The position numbers were made by a program, and so were the translations under genes. From the NCBI GenBank assembly GCA_016707525.1, contig JADJHP010000004.1, forward strand, positions 1-64,000: DNA of 64,000 bases, in the 5' to 3' direction. Below, in pieces: positions 29,912-39,817 of this stretch (position 1 is its first letter; every line of letters begins with the position of its first letter). Source of the DNA: Ignavibacteriota bacterium (GTDB lineage: Bacteria > Bacteroidota > Ignavibacteria > UBA10030 > UBA6906). Below the pieces are notes generated by a model that was given only the letters and a program-made list of their open reading frames with translations, was not told the DNA's origin and did no database searches.

Positions 29912-31825
29912 ATGCGAACCTTTGGTAGCGTTCTCCTCGTAGTACTCTTTCTTGTTGCCGGTACCGCCCAGTCCCAGATCATCTTTTCCGAGACCTTCGA
30001 TTACAGCAAGATGGGCGGACTTGTGGATTGCTCGCTGATGAATCTGACCTCGCCGTATGCTCCCCTGGCGAACCAGAGCATCGGTTCACCCACCTGGGTC
30101 ACCGCCACCACATCGGCCTTCAAGGCTCCTGTGCTCGTGGATTCCGCCGCGCTGACCTATACCGGGTACGCGCTTTCCGGCATGGGCCGGAGGATCTATC
30201 TCCCCTCCTCCGACTCCTCACGCCAGAGTGCACGCCGCCAGTTCGTGGCGCAGTCGGGCAAAGTCTATTACGCGATGCTCGTCCGGCTGAAGGAGATCTT
30301 CCAGCTTGGCACGCCCTACAACGGCACCGTCGTCGACATCAGCAAGCAGGACCTGAACGGAACGACGATCGCCTGTGTGAACAGCAGCACGTCGAGTTCC
30401 GGGATCCGCGGCCTCCTTGTCTTCAACCGGGCCGACACCGTTGGCGGTGCGAACGCGGGCAAGTACGTCGCGGGCGTGAGCTATAAGCGCGACGATGTTG
30501 CTACCACCTTTTCGACAAAGCTTCTGGACACCCTGCAAACCTACCTTATGGTCGTCTGCACGGATGTGGCGGGCACGACGACGAAACTCTGGATCAACCC
30601 GTCGCTCACCGGCACCGAACCCACACCCGATGCCATCTGCATCAACACCGGTGGAGCAGATGCCATCTCCCTTCAGTATTTCACGATCTACCAGCGTTCG
30701 GAAGGCCCCTCGGGCTGGATCAGTGGGCTGCGCGTCGGCGCCGGCTGGGATGCGGTCAGCAACATCTCGCCCCTCCCGCTCACCGAGACCTTCACCTACA
30801 CCTCCGGTGCTCTCTGCGATGTGTCCGCAACCCTGAACACGACCTCCACGTACTTCCCGGTCGCGGCGAACAACGTCAGCGGCGGAGTCTGGCTCAATGG
30901 CAGCACAAGCAAGCACGACGATCCGCTCCTTGTCAAAGATACCGCTCTCACGTACGCCGGCTACGCTCTCTCCGGCCAGGGCAAGAAGGTCTGGTGCCCG
31001 AACCTCGCGGGGAACACCAGCAACAACCGCGCCTCACGCCTGTTCACCCCCCAGACGGGCAAAGTGTACTATGCCGCCATGGTGAATCTGCCTACGATCG
31101 CCGACCTCTCTTCCAGCACCTCGAGCGGCGGCGAATACCTCCTGGGCCTCTATACCAATGCATCCTTCTCCACAGCCGCAGGCCGCAGCGTGGTCACCTT
31201 CCGCCTGTCGCCCACGACGGGCAAGTACATCATCGGCATCCGTGCCAGCAGCACGTCCGTGGCCGGATGGGTGACCGCCAAGGACCTCGACACGACCGTC
31301 ACACAGCTGGTCGTGGTGAGCTACGAGCTTGCAACGGCAACCGCCCAGATTTGGGTCAACCCCGTCGTCGGCGCAGTGGAACCCGCACCGGATGCAACGT
31401 CCAACCTGGGCACGACGGACACCAACACGGACCTCGGCAGGATCGGGATCTATCAGCGCGGAACCAAGCCGCATGCGTATGTCGGAGGCATCACGGTGCA
31501 GACCACCTGGCCGGTCGGACCCGCCACCAGCGTCACCCCGACCACGCTCGAGAAACCGACCACACTGGCGCTCCTCGGGAATTACCCGAACCCCTTCAAT
31601 CCGTCGACGAAGATCTCCTTCACCGTGGCCCGGGCCGCCCGCGCAAGGCTGACAGTGTACAACGTTCTCGGACAGCAGGTGGCGACACTCTTCGATCAGG
31701 ATGCCGCAACAGGCATGCAGTATGAAGTATCGTTCGATGGCATCGGACTCGCCTCGGGCCTCTACCTCGCCCGCCTCGAATCCGACGGCAACCAGGTCAT
31801 GCACAAGATGCTGCTGATGAAGTAA
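29912..31825 (+). CDS. T9SS-exported surface protein with two tandem LamG-like domains
   Basis: 637 aa, intact. Perfect AGGAGG 5 nt before the ATG, signal peptide MRTFGSVLLVVLFLVAGTAQSQ. Two homologous halves of about 270 aa begin 'IIFSETFDYSKMGGL' and 'PLTETFTYTSGAL'. Both contain 'ALTYxGYALSG', '(Q/T)SGKVYYAxxV' style strands and a shared 'TxKLWINP'/'TAQIWVNP' strand, giving a jelly-roll (concanavalin-like) fold by pattern. The end is a T9SS type-A tail ('GNYPNPFNPSTKISF', 'YNVLGQQVATLF', 'SGLYLARLES', 'HKMLLMK'). No catalytic residues are recognised; glycan binding is a reasonable inference from the shared operator with the uronate locus. Confidence 0.85.
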   Translation: MRTFGSVLLVVLFLVAGTAQSQIIFSETFDYSKMGGLVDCSLMNLTSPYAPLANQSIGSPTWVTATTSAFKAPVLVDSAALTYTGYALSGMGRRIYLPSSDSSRQSARRQFVAQSGKVYYAMLVRLKEIFQLGTPYNGTVVDISKQDLNGTTIACVNSSTSSSGIRGLLVFNRADTVGGANAGKYVAGVSYKRDDVATTFSTKLLDTLQTYLMVVCTDVAGTTTKLWINPSLTGTEPTPDAICINTGGADAISLQYFTIYQRSEGPSGWISGLRVGAGWDAVSNISPLPLTETFTYTSGALCDVSATLNTTSTYFPVAANNVSGGVWLNGSTSKHDDPLLVKDTALTYAGYALSGQGKKVWCPNLAGNTSNNRASRLFTPQTGKVYYAAMVNLPTIADLSSSTSSGGEYLLGLYTNASFSTAAGRSVVTFRLSPTTGKYIIGIRASSTSVAGWVTAKDLDTTVTQLVVVSYELATATAQIWVNPVVGAVEPAPDATSNLGTTDTNTDLGRIGIYQRGTKPHAYVGGITVQTTWPVGPATSVTPTTLEKPTTLALLGNYPNPFNPSTKISFTVARAARARLTVYNVLGQQVATLFDQDAATGMQYEVSFDGIGLASGLYLARLESDGNQVMHKMLLMK

Positions 31826-31852
31826 CCTCAGCAGCGACCCGCATCACAAGCA

Positions 31853-31887
31853 CGAAGGGCCGTCCCGCATAGCGGGACGGCCCTTCG
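31853..31887. terminator. Strong bidirectional terminator, 16-bp perfect stem
   Basis: CGAAGGGCCGTCCCGC (31853-31868) pairs perfectly with GCGGGACGGCCCTTCG (31872-31887) over a 3-nt loop. It ends the plus-strand T9SS gene (stop 31825) and the convergent twelve-gene uronate operon (last stop 31948). Confidence 0.85.
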
Positions 31888-31947
31888 TCGTTTCCATCCT
31901 ATCACCACTTCGCCCCCTGCTCCTTACCCGCCCCCGTCGCGTGGCAA

Positions 31948-33168
31948 CTACTTCTTGTGCAGCTCGAAGCTGTCGTACAGCACACCGTCCACGGTCAGCG
32001 CCTTGTACTTCAACGTCCCTCCATCCACAGTGATCACCTGGAACAACTGCAGGTTCTCTCCCATCTTCTCCATCAGGTCCTTGTACAGCGGCTGGAGGAC
32101 GTAATTCTTGGGACCGCATGATGATACGACATAGACAATGCCCTTCGCATCCGGGGCAACGGGAACACCACCGAACAGTTTCTTGCTCCGCGCATACGTA
32201 TGGTCGTGGCCCTGCAGGGCCAGATCCACGCCGTGCCGCTCGAATACCTCCTGGAAGGCATTCCGGGTATCCCGCTCATCGCGGTTCCGGCCCGACGAAT
32301 AGAAGGGTTGATGGAACACTGCCACCGTCCAACGGCTCGGATTGTCCACCAGCACGCTGTCCACCCACGCCGCCTGTTCCTTCAGTTTGTCATTGCCGTC
32401 CAACATCAGGAATCGTACACCCTGGTAGTCGATGAAATATGACGTCTCCTCGAGTCCGGCAACGCCGTTCTCGGGCAGCGTAAACTGTGGACGCCACAGG
32501 GGAAGTTCCTTTGTACGTTCTTTCTTGCCATTCGCCTTCCGGATGGAGGCATGGTCATGATTCCCGGGCACCATGATCATGGGCATCACGCGTGGAATGA
32601 ACCCCGCGGCCCCGAACCACTCCTCCCAGAGCTTCTCTTCCGGGTCCGTGGTGAGATCACCGCTGAACACCCAGAACTTCGCTTCACCGGCACGGCGGAA
32701 TGCTTCGCGGAACGACCGGCTCACGTGCTCCAGGAGATCATCCTGGGGATCGCCGAAGAAGACGAAGGAGAATGGATCCGCACCGGCACCCGCCGTCGTG
32801 AACTGGTTCCATTCCGACCAGACGCTGTCGTGACCGACCCTGTAGATATAGGTGGTCTGCGGGGCGAGGCCCGACAACACGACGGAGCACTGCGTGTACA
32901 CAACATCCTTCTTTCCCGCAAGCGCCGTGGTGACTGCCCCGACCTTGCGCGCCGACTTCGCGAATGCAGGTCCGGGGGTTGCCTCCGTAAATTCCGCCGC
33001 AGCGGAATCATGATGTTCCAGTGTCCGCCAGGTGACCGCCATGCTCGTAGCAGGCGTCGCCGTCAGATTCAGGATCACGCGCTGCGGAACGTCTGCTCCC
33101 GCCAGCGCGACGGCGGCAGCCGCCGCGATGATGACCGCCAATGAACATAGTCCTCTCAGCATCCTCAT
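31948..33168 (-). CDS. Secreted purple-acid-phosphatase-like metallophosphoesterase
   Basis: 406 aa. Start at 33168 with AGGAGAG upstream and a signal peptide (MRMLRGLCSLAVIIAAAAA). An N-terminal fibronectin-III-like domain ('MAVTWRTLEHHDS', 'TYIYRVGH') is followed by the dinuclear-metal phosphoesterase core: 'FVFFGDPQDD', 'FWVFSGDLTTD', 'MVPGNHDHAS', 'VAVFHQPFYSS', 'LALQGHDHTYAR'. Removes phosphate from a periplasmic or extracellular substrate. Last gene of the uronate operon, 34 bp after the previous stop. A phosphatase in such a locus suggests either phosphate-decorated glycan or simple co-location. Confidence 0.88.
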   Translation of the reverse strand: MRMLRGLCSLAVIIAAAAAVALAGADVPQRVILNLTATPATSMAVTWRTLEHHDSAAAEFTEATPGPAFAKSARKVGAVTTALAGKKDVVYTQCSVVLSGLAPQTTYIYRVGHDSVWSEWNQFTTAGAGADPFSFVFFGDPQDDLLEHVSRSFREAFRRAGEAKFWVFSGDLTTDPEEKLWEEWFGAAGFIPRVMPMIMVPGNHDHASIRKANGKKERTKELPLWRPQFTLPENGVAGLEETSYFIDYQGVRFLMLDGNDKLKEQAAWVDSVLVDNPSRWTVAVFHQPFYSSGRNRDERDTRNAFQEVFERHGVDLALQGHDHTYARSKKLFGGVPVAPDAKGIVYVVSSCGPKNYVLQPLYKDLMEKMGENLQLFQVITVDGGTLKYKALTVDGVLYDSFELHKK

Positions 33169-33202
33169 GCTTCTCTCCTTGTCGTTTCCGATTGATGAAC
33201 CC

Positions 33203-35102
33203 CTACTCCACGATGCGCAGGCGGTACGTGATCTCGCGTTCGAATTCCTCCCCGGCAGGGCGCACAAGAAGCTCGATCGGGAAGGCCCGGAGCGCCGGAT
33301 ACGGTGCCCAGTACTGCTCGCGACCTGCACCGGAACGTAGTTCCGCCTCACCCTCCACCAGTGAGAACTCCAGAACCCTTCGTCCCGCCTTGATCTTTAC
33401 GGCCCGGGGGCCTGTCTGCTCGAACGTCATCCCCTCCCTGTCGATGAACGGCTCAATGACGTGCACCGTCCGACGGGCGTCATGGTAGGTCAGATGCACG
33501 GAGGTAAGGATCTCACGGTCGGCGTAGCGGTGCTCCAACCGGTAGCCGATGCCTCCGGACAGCCAGTTCTTGTCCTTCAGCTCCCCTCGTGTGACAACGA
33601 CGTACGACGTTGCTTTCGTCCCCTCCTGCCGGGTCGTCATGCGGCCGTCGAATTCGAACAGGTTCGTGAACGTACCGAGCGAATCGGTGTATTCGATCCG
33701 GGGGGTGAGGGAGCGAATGCCGGCGGCCTCAGGAAAATGCATCGGTTCGGGGCGGGAGTAGACCGTGACGCTCGATGCCTGAAGTGCACCGTGGCCTTCG
33801 AGCCAGAGGTAGGACTGCGCCCCGCCCGACGGACGGTACATATACTTGCTTTTTGCGCGCGCCGCATGGTCCTCATATCCATAGGCGGTCACGGTCGCCA
33901 TGAAGTTCTTCGTCCGGACCTGCGCGACATCCAGTGTTGGATGCACCTTCATCCACCCGGCCCGTTGCGTGGGGAGGGGTGTGCCGGGAGAATGCGTGCC
34001 GGTCTCCAGCCGATACGCGAGGGCAAGGTTCTTTGCTTTGGCGAACGTCGGATAAATGCATGGCGGAACCGTGAAGACCTCCGCATGCTGCGGCCCATAT
34101 CCGACGATCCCATTCCGCATACACGTGCGGAGGAACTCGAGGTTCTTGAATGCAGCCGTTGCATAGCGCGGCTCTTCATGGGAATAGAGCGAGAACAACA
34201 CCTGACAGCCATCCGATGTCGCACCGCCATACATCGTCCATTTATTCGACCGGATCCCCCATGATCCATCCATGGAGCCGTCGGGATAGATGAAGGAGAG
34301 ATGGTTGCGCAATGCGTGGCGGACGGCGGCTCCAATAGTGGAGTCCCCCGTGTACTTCGCGTAGTATCCGAGTCCCCACAGGGACATTTCCATGTCATAC
34401 CCGAGATCCACACCGCTCTTGCCCGCAGCACCACGCCCACCCTCACCGTTGATGAAGCCATCTTCATCCATCTTCGCAATGGTCCGGTGCGCGAGCAACC
34501 GCGCACGGTCAGCATAGAGTGCCTTCGGGATCAGGCGCGAGGCCGCAGTGAGCGAGGCGGTTGTGGTGGCGACATAGTTGATGCTCGCGAACTCCGGACT
34601 CATGACCGCTGCAAGATAGTCCGCGGCATGTTCGATGGCGCCGAGCCATGCCCGGTCTTCCGCCGCGGAAAGGAGGCCATGCATCTCTTCGTAGGCAAGG
34701 ACCATCATGAGCATCTGATCGGTCGTCGTCCCGGTCCATTCCTCGGGAGTCTCTTTCCAGCTGCCGTTGGATTCCTGCTGCCGGATGAGCCAGTTGCCCG
34801 TGCGCACTGCGGCCCTCGCAAAGGCGCTGTCGCCCGACAGATGGAACGCGAGGGCGAAAGGGAAAGACCGACTCCGCCGCGCGCGTGTGCAGAACATCAC
34901 AATGATCGCAGCGAATGGCTCCATCATCCGGGTCCAGGGGCGCGATCACCTGGCGCTCCAGGAGTGCCCGCGAAAGCTCGAGCAACGTGGAGGCATACTC
35001 CTTGCGCAGGTCCACTCTTCCCCCGGCTTCGGCCATGTGCAAGGATGACACAAGAAGCAGGGCGACCATCGTCCGCCATACCATTGTCCTATTCCTTTTC
35101 AT
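33203..35102 (-). CDS. Secreted alpha/alpha-toroid protein with CxxCxxxH motif, paralogue of the 46.7-kb gene
   Basis: About 633 aa with one frame change near 34865. The start (35102) overlaps the stop of the giant GH105 gene as ATGA. After the signal peptide ('MVALLLVSSLHMAEA') comes 'IRCDHCDVLHTRAAESVFPF', a possible metal-binding CxxCxxxH. Helical-barrel repeats follow ('EWTGTTTDQMLMMVLAYEEM', 'KSGVDLGYDMEMSLWGLGYY', 'DGSMDGSWGIRSNKWTMYGG'), with a beta-sandwich C-terminus ('LTPRIEYTDSLGTFTNLFEF'). The fold order (toroid, then beta-sandwich) is that of polysaccharide lyases such as heparinase II/III or PL8-like enzymes, but I recognise no family signature. Likely a glycan-cleaving enzyme of the uronate pathway; activity unknown. 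Confidence 0.75.
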
Positions 35103-38100
35103 TGATGCCCTCTCACCGGGGGTCGTCCGCGCTGATGATCCAGAAGGTCCTGCATCTCCACCGCGGCGGTGAGCACTGCGCCGAGTCCCCGCGGATCGTG
35201 CAGAGGCGTCTTGCGTTTCGCATAGAACATCAGATCGTCGCCAACCCCGGTCCCCTGACAGATGCCGCGCACCGTTCCGTCGGCATCGATCTTCGTACAG
35301 ACCCCATCCCATGCCCGCCATGCGGCGGCTGCGTGGACCGGGTCGAGCCAGCCACCTTTCAGGCCCCGTGCCAGACCGATGACGAACATCGCCGAGCAGG
35401 AGGTCTCTTCGTAGGTCTCCGGATGATCGAGCACCTGATGCCAGAGCCCGGTGGCCGATTGTACACGGAGGAGTCCCTGCATGTGCTCGCGGTACAACGC
35501 GAGGATCTCCTGATACCGCGGGTGGCCGTGTGGAAGCCTGAGCAGCGCCTCGGATGCCGCCCAGATCATCCACCCATTCGCCCGTCCCCACCGGACCGCA
35601 GGCCGCATGCTTCCCTTTGCGAACCAGGCATGCGCAGCAAGCTTGGTGGACGGATCCAGAAGTTTTCGATACATGCCCACGACCTGCGCTGCCGCATCAT
35701 CGGCATACTTCATTTCGCCGGTGAGGGCGGAATAGCGGAGGAGGAAAGGCACCGACATGAACATATCGTCGGCCCACACAGTGCCGGGCTCGGGTTCGGG
35801 CCGGCAGAGAGTGCCATCCGCGAGGCGGGACTGACCACGTGCAACGAACGCTGCGACGCTGTCGACAACCGGTCGGCCTCCCGGAAACGCTCCGTGCAGG
35901 AGTTGTTCCACGAACGGCAGTGCAGGCGCGGCGGTGTCATCAAGCATCGCGCCACGGAAGAGACGGTAGTTAAACCCCGTGCGTTCCTGGAGGACATCGT
36001 ACTGCCGGTGGAATTCGTCGTACGTATCAAGTGTGGTCGAGCAGTACTGGTCCACCCACCGACGGCATCCCGCATCGCCGGAGCGTTCCGCCAGCGCGAG
36101 CATCCCGAGCGCCATCTGTCCGTTCGCATAGTGCCACTCAAAGTACGAATGGGACGTGAACGATGTCCGCGGAGGGATGACATCCTTCCTGATGATGCGC
36201 ACGGGGGGGACGAACCACCCGGTCCCAGGTGGAGGTACCTGACTGTCCCCTGCCGTCGGCAACTTCGCGAACTCCCAACGCGTGCCGGGAACTTCCGGCG
36301 TGAGAGCATCGAATGTGAATCCAGGAGCGATCCGGCCGGCCGTATCAAGGATGGACACCGCCGCATGAGCAAGCGTGTCACCATCCGGGCTGGCAACGAC
36401 CACCACATTCTTCCCCTTCTGCAGCCGCACGCCCACGCTGGCAGGGAAGCGGTACATGTCGTACGCATATTCCCGGTACGTACCACCACCTCCGGCAGAA
36501 TCGTAGCACAGCCGGCCATTGACAGAGAGGCTGAGCGGCCCGCTATGACTGACACTGAGATGCACGCTGGTGTCCTGCGCCGCAGTGATCGATCCGCGTG
36601 CATACAGCCGGCCGCCTCTGCCGTTCGTTGCGATGGCCCCGAGATCGATCACGGGGATGGGGCCTCCGGCCTTTCGTTCCCGCTGCACGAATGCAAAACT
36701 GGTCTCGCGGATCACCTTCTCCGCAGCACGGCGCCCGTACCTGATGGGGTCGGGCATGGCGGCCCTGAATGCGGGGTCCCCGACCCTGAATACGGCCGAA
36801 TTGTTCGCCTCATTGATCTCCTGCACCCGGCCTTCACGATCGACCAGCACCGTGTAGGATCCCGGCCGCGGATTGCGGAGGGTGAAGCGGACGATGTGGA
36901 TCTTCGGCTCGAGGTCGACGGGCGCCGCGATCGCCGGAACCGGAGCACCCGTAACGACCGTTCCCGCCTCCCCATCCTCGCCGTACAGCAGAACAACACC
37001 GCAAGGAGCCGCAGGGACAATGCCGACATTGTGCACCGGAAGCTCAACCGTCACGACGGAATCTCCGTCGCGCAGCAGGCGAAGCTCATCTCCGGTCACA
37101 GCGAGATCGGGAAGCGGCACGGCGAGAGCCCATCCGCTGCTCGCTGCGATGCGATCCACGTTCACGGCAATTTCGGTTCGTGAAGGGAGTGCAAGCGCGG
37201 CCCGGACACGCCGGTCATCGATCCGGATGTCCTGCGATGTAAGCATCGAATCGATGCGTTGATCCCCGTCCCGATCGATCCCTGTCCTGACACGATAGGT
37301 CCCCGCGGGACGGTCCTGAAGCACCATCCATCCATGCGCCGGCCGGTCTGCATGATTGAAGGCAACAGCCACGACGGATGTGTCCGTGGATCTCCCGACG
37401 ATCACCGAAAAGTCCTTCCCGAATCCGGTCCAGGAGACACGGTTGAATGGATACGCTGCACGGTTCAGTGAGCCACCCAGGAGCATTGCTTCGAGGAATG
37501 ATGCGGTCTGGTCGTCGCCACCCCGCATCGACCGGAGCTCCACACGGTCCGTGAAATACCCTTCCGTCGTCAAGAGGTCCAGGTTCTCGCGCATCGTATT
37601 GATCGTGCGGGTCATGGCCGTCGTCAGGTGGGTCCTGTCCCCCGTCAGGGCGAACCGGATGTACGGTGAGCCGAGGCGGAGGATGAGATCATCATACCGC
37701 GGGTCCCCGAATGTCAGCCGCCAGAGTTCGATCACGCCCCAGAAGCCTTCCGACCGCCGGAGGATCCCTGCGGCCCATGCGGCAGAGCCGGTATCGGCGG
37801 TGGCCGGATCAACATGCTCGTACTTCCGCACCAGATCGAGAGAAAGTTCGATGGGCCGGAGGTACGACGTATCGTCGAACACCATGGCATTCAGCAGAAG
37901 CTGCTGCAGGATCGCGGTGCCACCATTATAATCGTAGTAGTTCCAGAACATGCCCGGATGGTGCCAGTTGTCCGCGTTCCCGCCGATGGCATCATCACGA
38001 AAGCGGATCGCGGCCGGAACGATACCCGCGGGCTTCCCTTTGTCGGTGCGCAGGCAATCCTCCAGCCACGCATCGCCCCATTCCTTCAGGAACTGCATCA

Positions 38101-39814
38101 CGAACGGGTGGCGGTTGTACCAGGCGAGCCATTGTGCGGCCTTCACCGTGCGGGTGTTCATCGCGAGGTCGCAGTCCTTCGGCGGGGTCGAGTCCACCCG
38201 CGTCGCGGAGTACCAGCTCGACCGGAAATGCCGGTGCCCGCGCGCGTTGATCCCCGTCCAGAGGTCGCGGAGCCCTTTCACGCTCTCCATGCATCGTTCG
38301 ATGTATATCGGGTTGCCATAGTCGAACCCGATCATCATGGGTTGGGTGTCGGCGACCGGCTCGGAAGAATGCTCCACATCGCGGACCTTTTTCGAGAACC
38401 CTTTCTCGATCCAACCGCTGTGCCAGATGCCGTCCACGAGCCGTTTCATCCCGACCAACGCGAGGGAGTCATCGAAGGCAAGGCGCGCGAACGGCCACCA
38501 TCGCAGCATCTCGACATCATCGTCGTACTTGCCACCGAACTCGCCGTTCCCGGACTGGCGTTGCGTGACCCAATAGTGGAGAATGTCAAGCGTGATGCCG
38601 GTCAGATCCTTCTGCAAGAACGCCCAGCGCGGCACCCCATCGGGCGTGGGCACGCGGTCCGTATCAACGCGCGTCTTGCCCTGATACATCGCGAGCAACG
38701 GATATGACGGGAACAAGCGTTCGAGCCGCGCGAACGTGCTGTCGGCGAGCTGGATCATCGGAGAATCATGCTGTTCCACCCAGAGCCAGTAGGCGGTCTT
38801 CGCACAGAGCCACAACGCCGCGGGCAGAAGAGGATGATCGGGGACCGCGGCAACTTCCGTGAAGCACATCCCGCCAACATTGTTCAGGTCGAAGATCCCA
38901 TGGTCGCCGTATGCCTCCCGCGCCCATTGCCATCCCCCGGCCCGCACGAGACGGTTTCCATCGAGAAGAAGATCGGCAAGCCTCACTCCCAGCGCAGCGG
39001 CCGGGTCCGGTTGGGTGACCAGGATATTCTCGAGCAGGTCCCGCCCGCGAGCGACCAGGTCCATCGCCCCTTGCGCATCCGGCCGCGACGCGAGAGCAAA
39101 GAGCAGCGCGGCCTTCTCATGGGCAAAAGCGTCCGGCAACGATCCTATGACCCTCCCGGCCTCTGCGGTTTTCCCGCTGTTGATGAGGCGGAGCACGAGT
39201 TCACTGTTCGGGATGTGGAGCGGACGGACGGCAGCAGCGACGCCGTGTGCGTAGTTCACCGGCAAGTGTGCCTCGGGGTAACAGCCGATCCCGGCGATCG
39301 TGCTGGGTTGGCCTTCGGCGCGCACCTCGACCACCAGGGATGTCTCCCGGTTCGTGATGGGTATCATCACGCCCCAGAACGGAGGAGGCATCTCGCCCTC
39401 CGTGTTGGTACCGAAGCACATGAGCGGACCGGCGACACCCACGCCGTTCACCGTGATACTCCCCTTCCAGGTGGTGAAGCGCCCGGCATCCATGAGCACT
39501 TCCAGGATGTACCGCCCCGGTGGCGCATCGATGCGGAACGCGATGGGGCCATCCTTCTTCACGCCGTCGGCGATCCCGCCTATGCCGAGTGCGGCGAGAC
39601 GGTCATTCCGGTAGGTTGCGAGGCCGGATGTGATGAAACCATACCCGCGTGCAGGTGCGTACCCGGACGCCCCGTCGATGCGCACAGCATGGCGCTCGGG
39701 AGGCACTGCCACGGGACCCATATCCCATCGGAACGGACGGAGGGAAGCAGGCTGCGCCGCCTGGATCGCACACACGCTGATGCAGGCGAGGAGAAGGAGG
39801 GAAGAATGTCTCAT
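35099..39814 (-). CDS. Giant secreted multidomain protein: unknown alpha/alpha toroid, CARDB, sandwich domain, GH105
   Basis: 1571 aa in one intact frame. Signal peptide MRHSSLLLLACISVCAIQAAQ. Residues about 25-200 are beta-rich. Residues about 230-830 look like a helical barrel ('GGKYDDDVEMLRWWPFARLA' near 430, 'NADNWHHPGMFWNYYDYNGG' near 620). Residues about 900-1015 are a CARDB/adhesion domain ('DLAVTG' to 'VQEINEANNSAVF'). Residues about 1050-1160 are another beta-sandwich. Residues about 1220-1565 are GH105, unsaturated rhamnogalacturonyl/glucuronyl hydrolase, with 'WADDMFMSVPFLLRY' (catalytic Asp region), 'RWGRANGWMIWAASEAL' and 'YEETSCSAMFVIGLARGL'. GH105 enzymes act on products of lyases, so the N-terminal toroid may be a lyase supplying them in the same chain. 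It starts 3 bp after the GH28 stop. Confidence 0.82.
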   Translation of the reverse strand: MRHSSLLLLACISVCAIQAAQPASLRPFRWDMGPVAVPPERHAVRIDGASGYAPARGYGFITSGLATYRNDRLAALGIGGIADGVKKDGPIAFRIDAPPGRYILEVLMDAGRFTTWKGSITVNGVGVAGPLMCFGTNTEGEMPPPFWGVMIPITNRETSLVVEVRAEGQPSTIAGIGCYPEAHLPVNYAHGVAAAVRPLHIPNSELVLRLINSGKTAEAGRVIGSLPDAFAHEKAALLFALASRPDAQGAMDLVARGRDLLENILVTQPDPAAALGVRLADLLLDGNRLVRAGGWQWAREAYGDHGIFDLNNVGGMCFTEVAAVPDHPLLPAALWLCAKTAYWLWVEQHDSPMIQLADSTFARLERLFPSYPLLAMYQGKTRVDTDRVPTPDGVPRWAFLQKDLTGITLDILHYWVTQRQSGNGEFGGKYDDDVEMLRWWPFARLAFDDSLALVGMKRLVDGIWHSGWIEKGFSKKVRDVEHSSEPVADTQPMMIGFDYGNPIYIERCMESVKGLRDLWTGINARGHRHFRSSWYSATRVDSTPPKDCDLAMNTRTVKAAQWLAWYNRHPFVMQFLKEWGDAWLEDCLRTDKGKPAGIVPAAIRFRDDAIGGNADNWHHPGMFWNYYDYNGGTAILQQLLLNAMVFDDTSYLRPIELSLDLVRKYEHVDPATADTGSAAWAAGILRRSEGFWGVIELWRLTFGDPRYDDLILRLGSPYIRFALTGDRTHLTTAMTRTINTMRENLDLLTTEGYFTDRVELRSMRGGDDQTASFLEAMLLGGSLNRAAYPFNRVSWTGFGKDFSVIVGRSTDTSVVAVAFNHADRPAHGWMVLQDRPAGTYRVRTGIDRDGDQRIDSMLTSQDIRIDDRRVRAALALPSRTEIAVNVDRIAASSGWALAVPLPDLAVTGDELRLLRDGDSVVTVELPVHNVGIVPAAPCGVVLLYGEDGEAGTVVTGAPVPAIAAPVDLEPKIHIVRFTLRNPRPGSYTVLVDREGRVQEINEANNSAVFRVGDPAFRAAMPDPIRYGRRAAEKVIRETSFAFVQRERKAGGPIPVIDLGAIATNGRGGRLYARGSITAAQDTSVHLSVSHSGPLSLSVNGRLCYDSAGGGGTYREYAYDMYRFPASVGVRLQKGKNVVVVASPDGDTLAHAAVSILDTAGRIAPGFTFDALTPEVPGTRWEFAKLPTAGDSQVPPPGTGWFVPPVRIIRKDVIPPRTSFTSHSYFEWHYANGQMALGMLALAERSGDAGCRRWVDQYCSTTLDTYDEFHRQYDVLQERTGFNYRLFRGAMLDDTAAPALPFVEQLLHGAFPGGRPVVDSVAAFVARGQSRLADGTLCRPEPEPGTVWADDMFMSVPFLLRYSALTGEMKYADDAAAQVVGMYRKLLDPSTKLAAHAWFAKGSMRPAVRWGRANGWMIWAASEALLRLPHGHPRYQEILALYREHMQGLLRVQSATGLWHQVLDHPETYEETSCSAMFVIGLARGLKGGWLDPVHAAAAWRAWDGVCTKIDADGTVRGICQGTGVGDDLMFYAKRKTPLHDPRGLGAVLTAAVEMQDLLDHQRGRPPVRGHQ

Positions 39815-39817
39815 CGG

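Noticed and set aside
34301..37183. 960-codon open frame on the plus strand
   Set aside because: It is antisense to the intact toroid and GH105 genes, its product is Arg/Pro/His-rich with no domain, and long antisense frames are common in GC-rich DNA.
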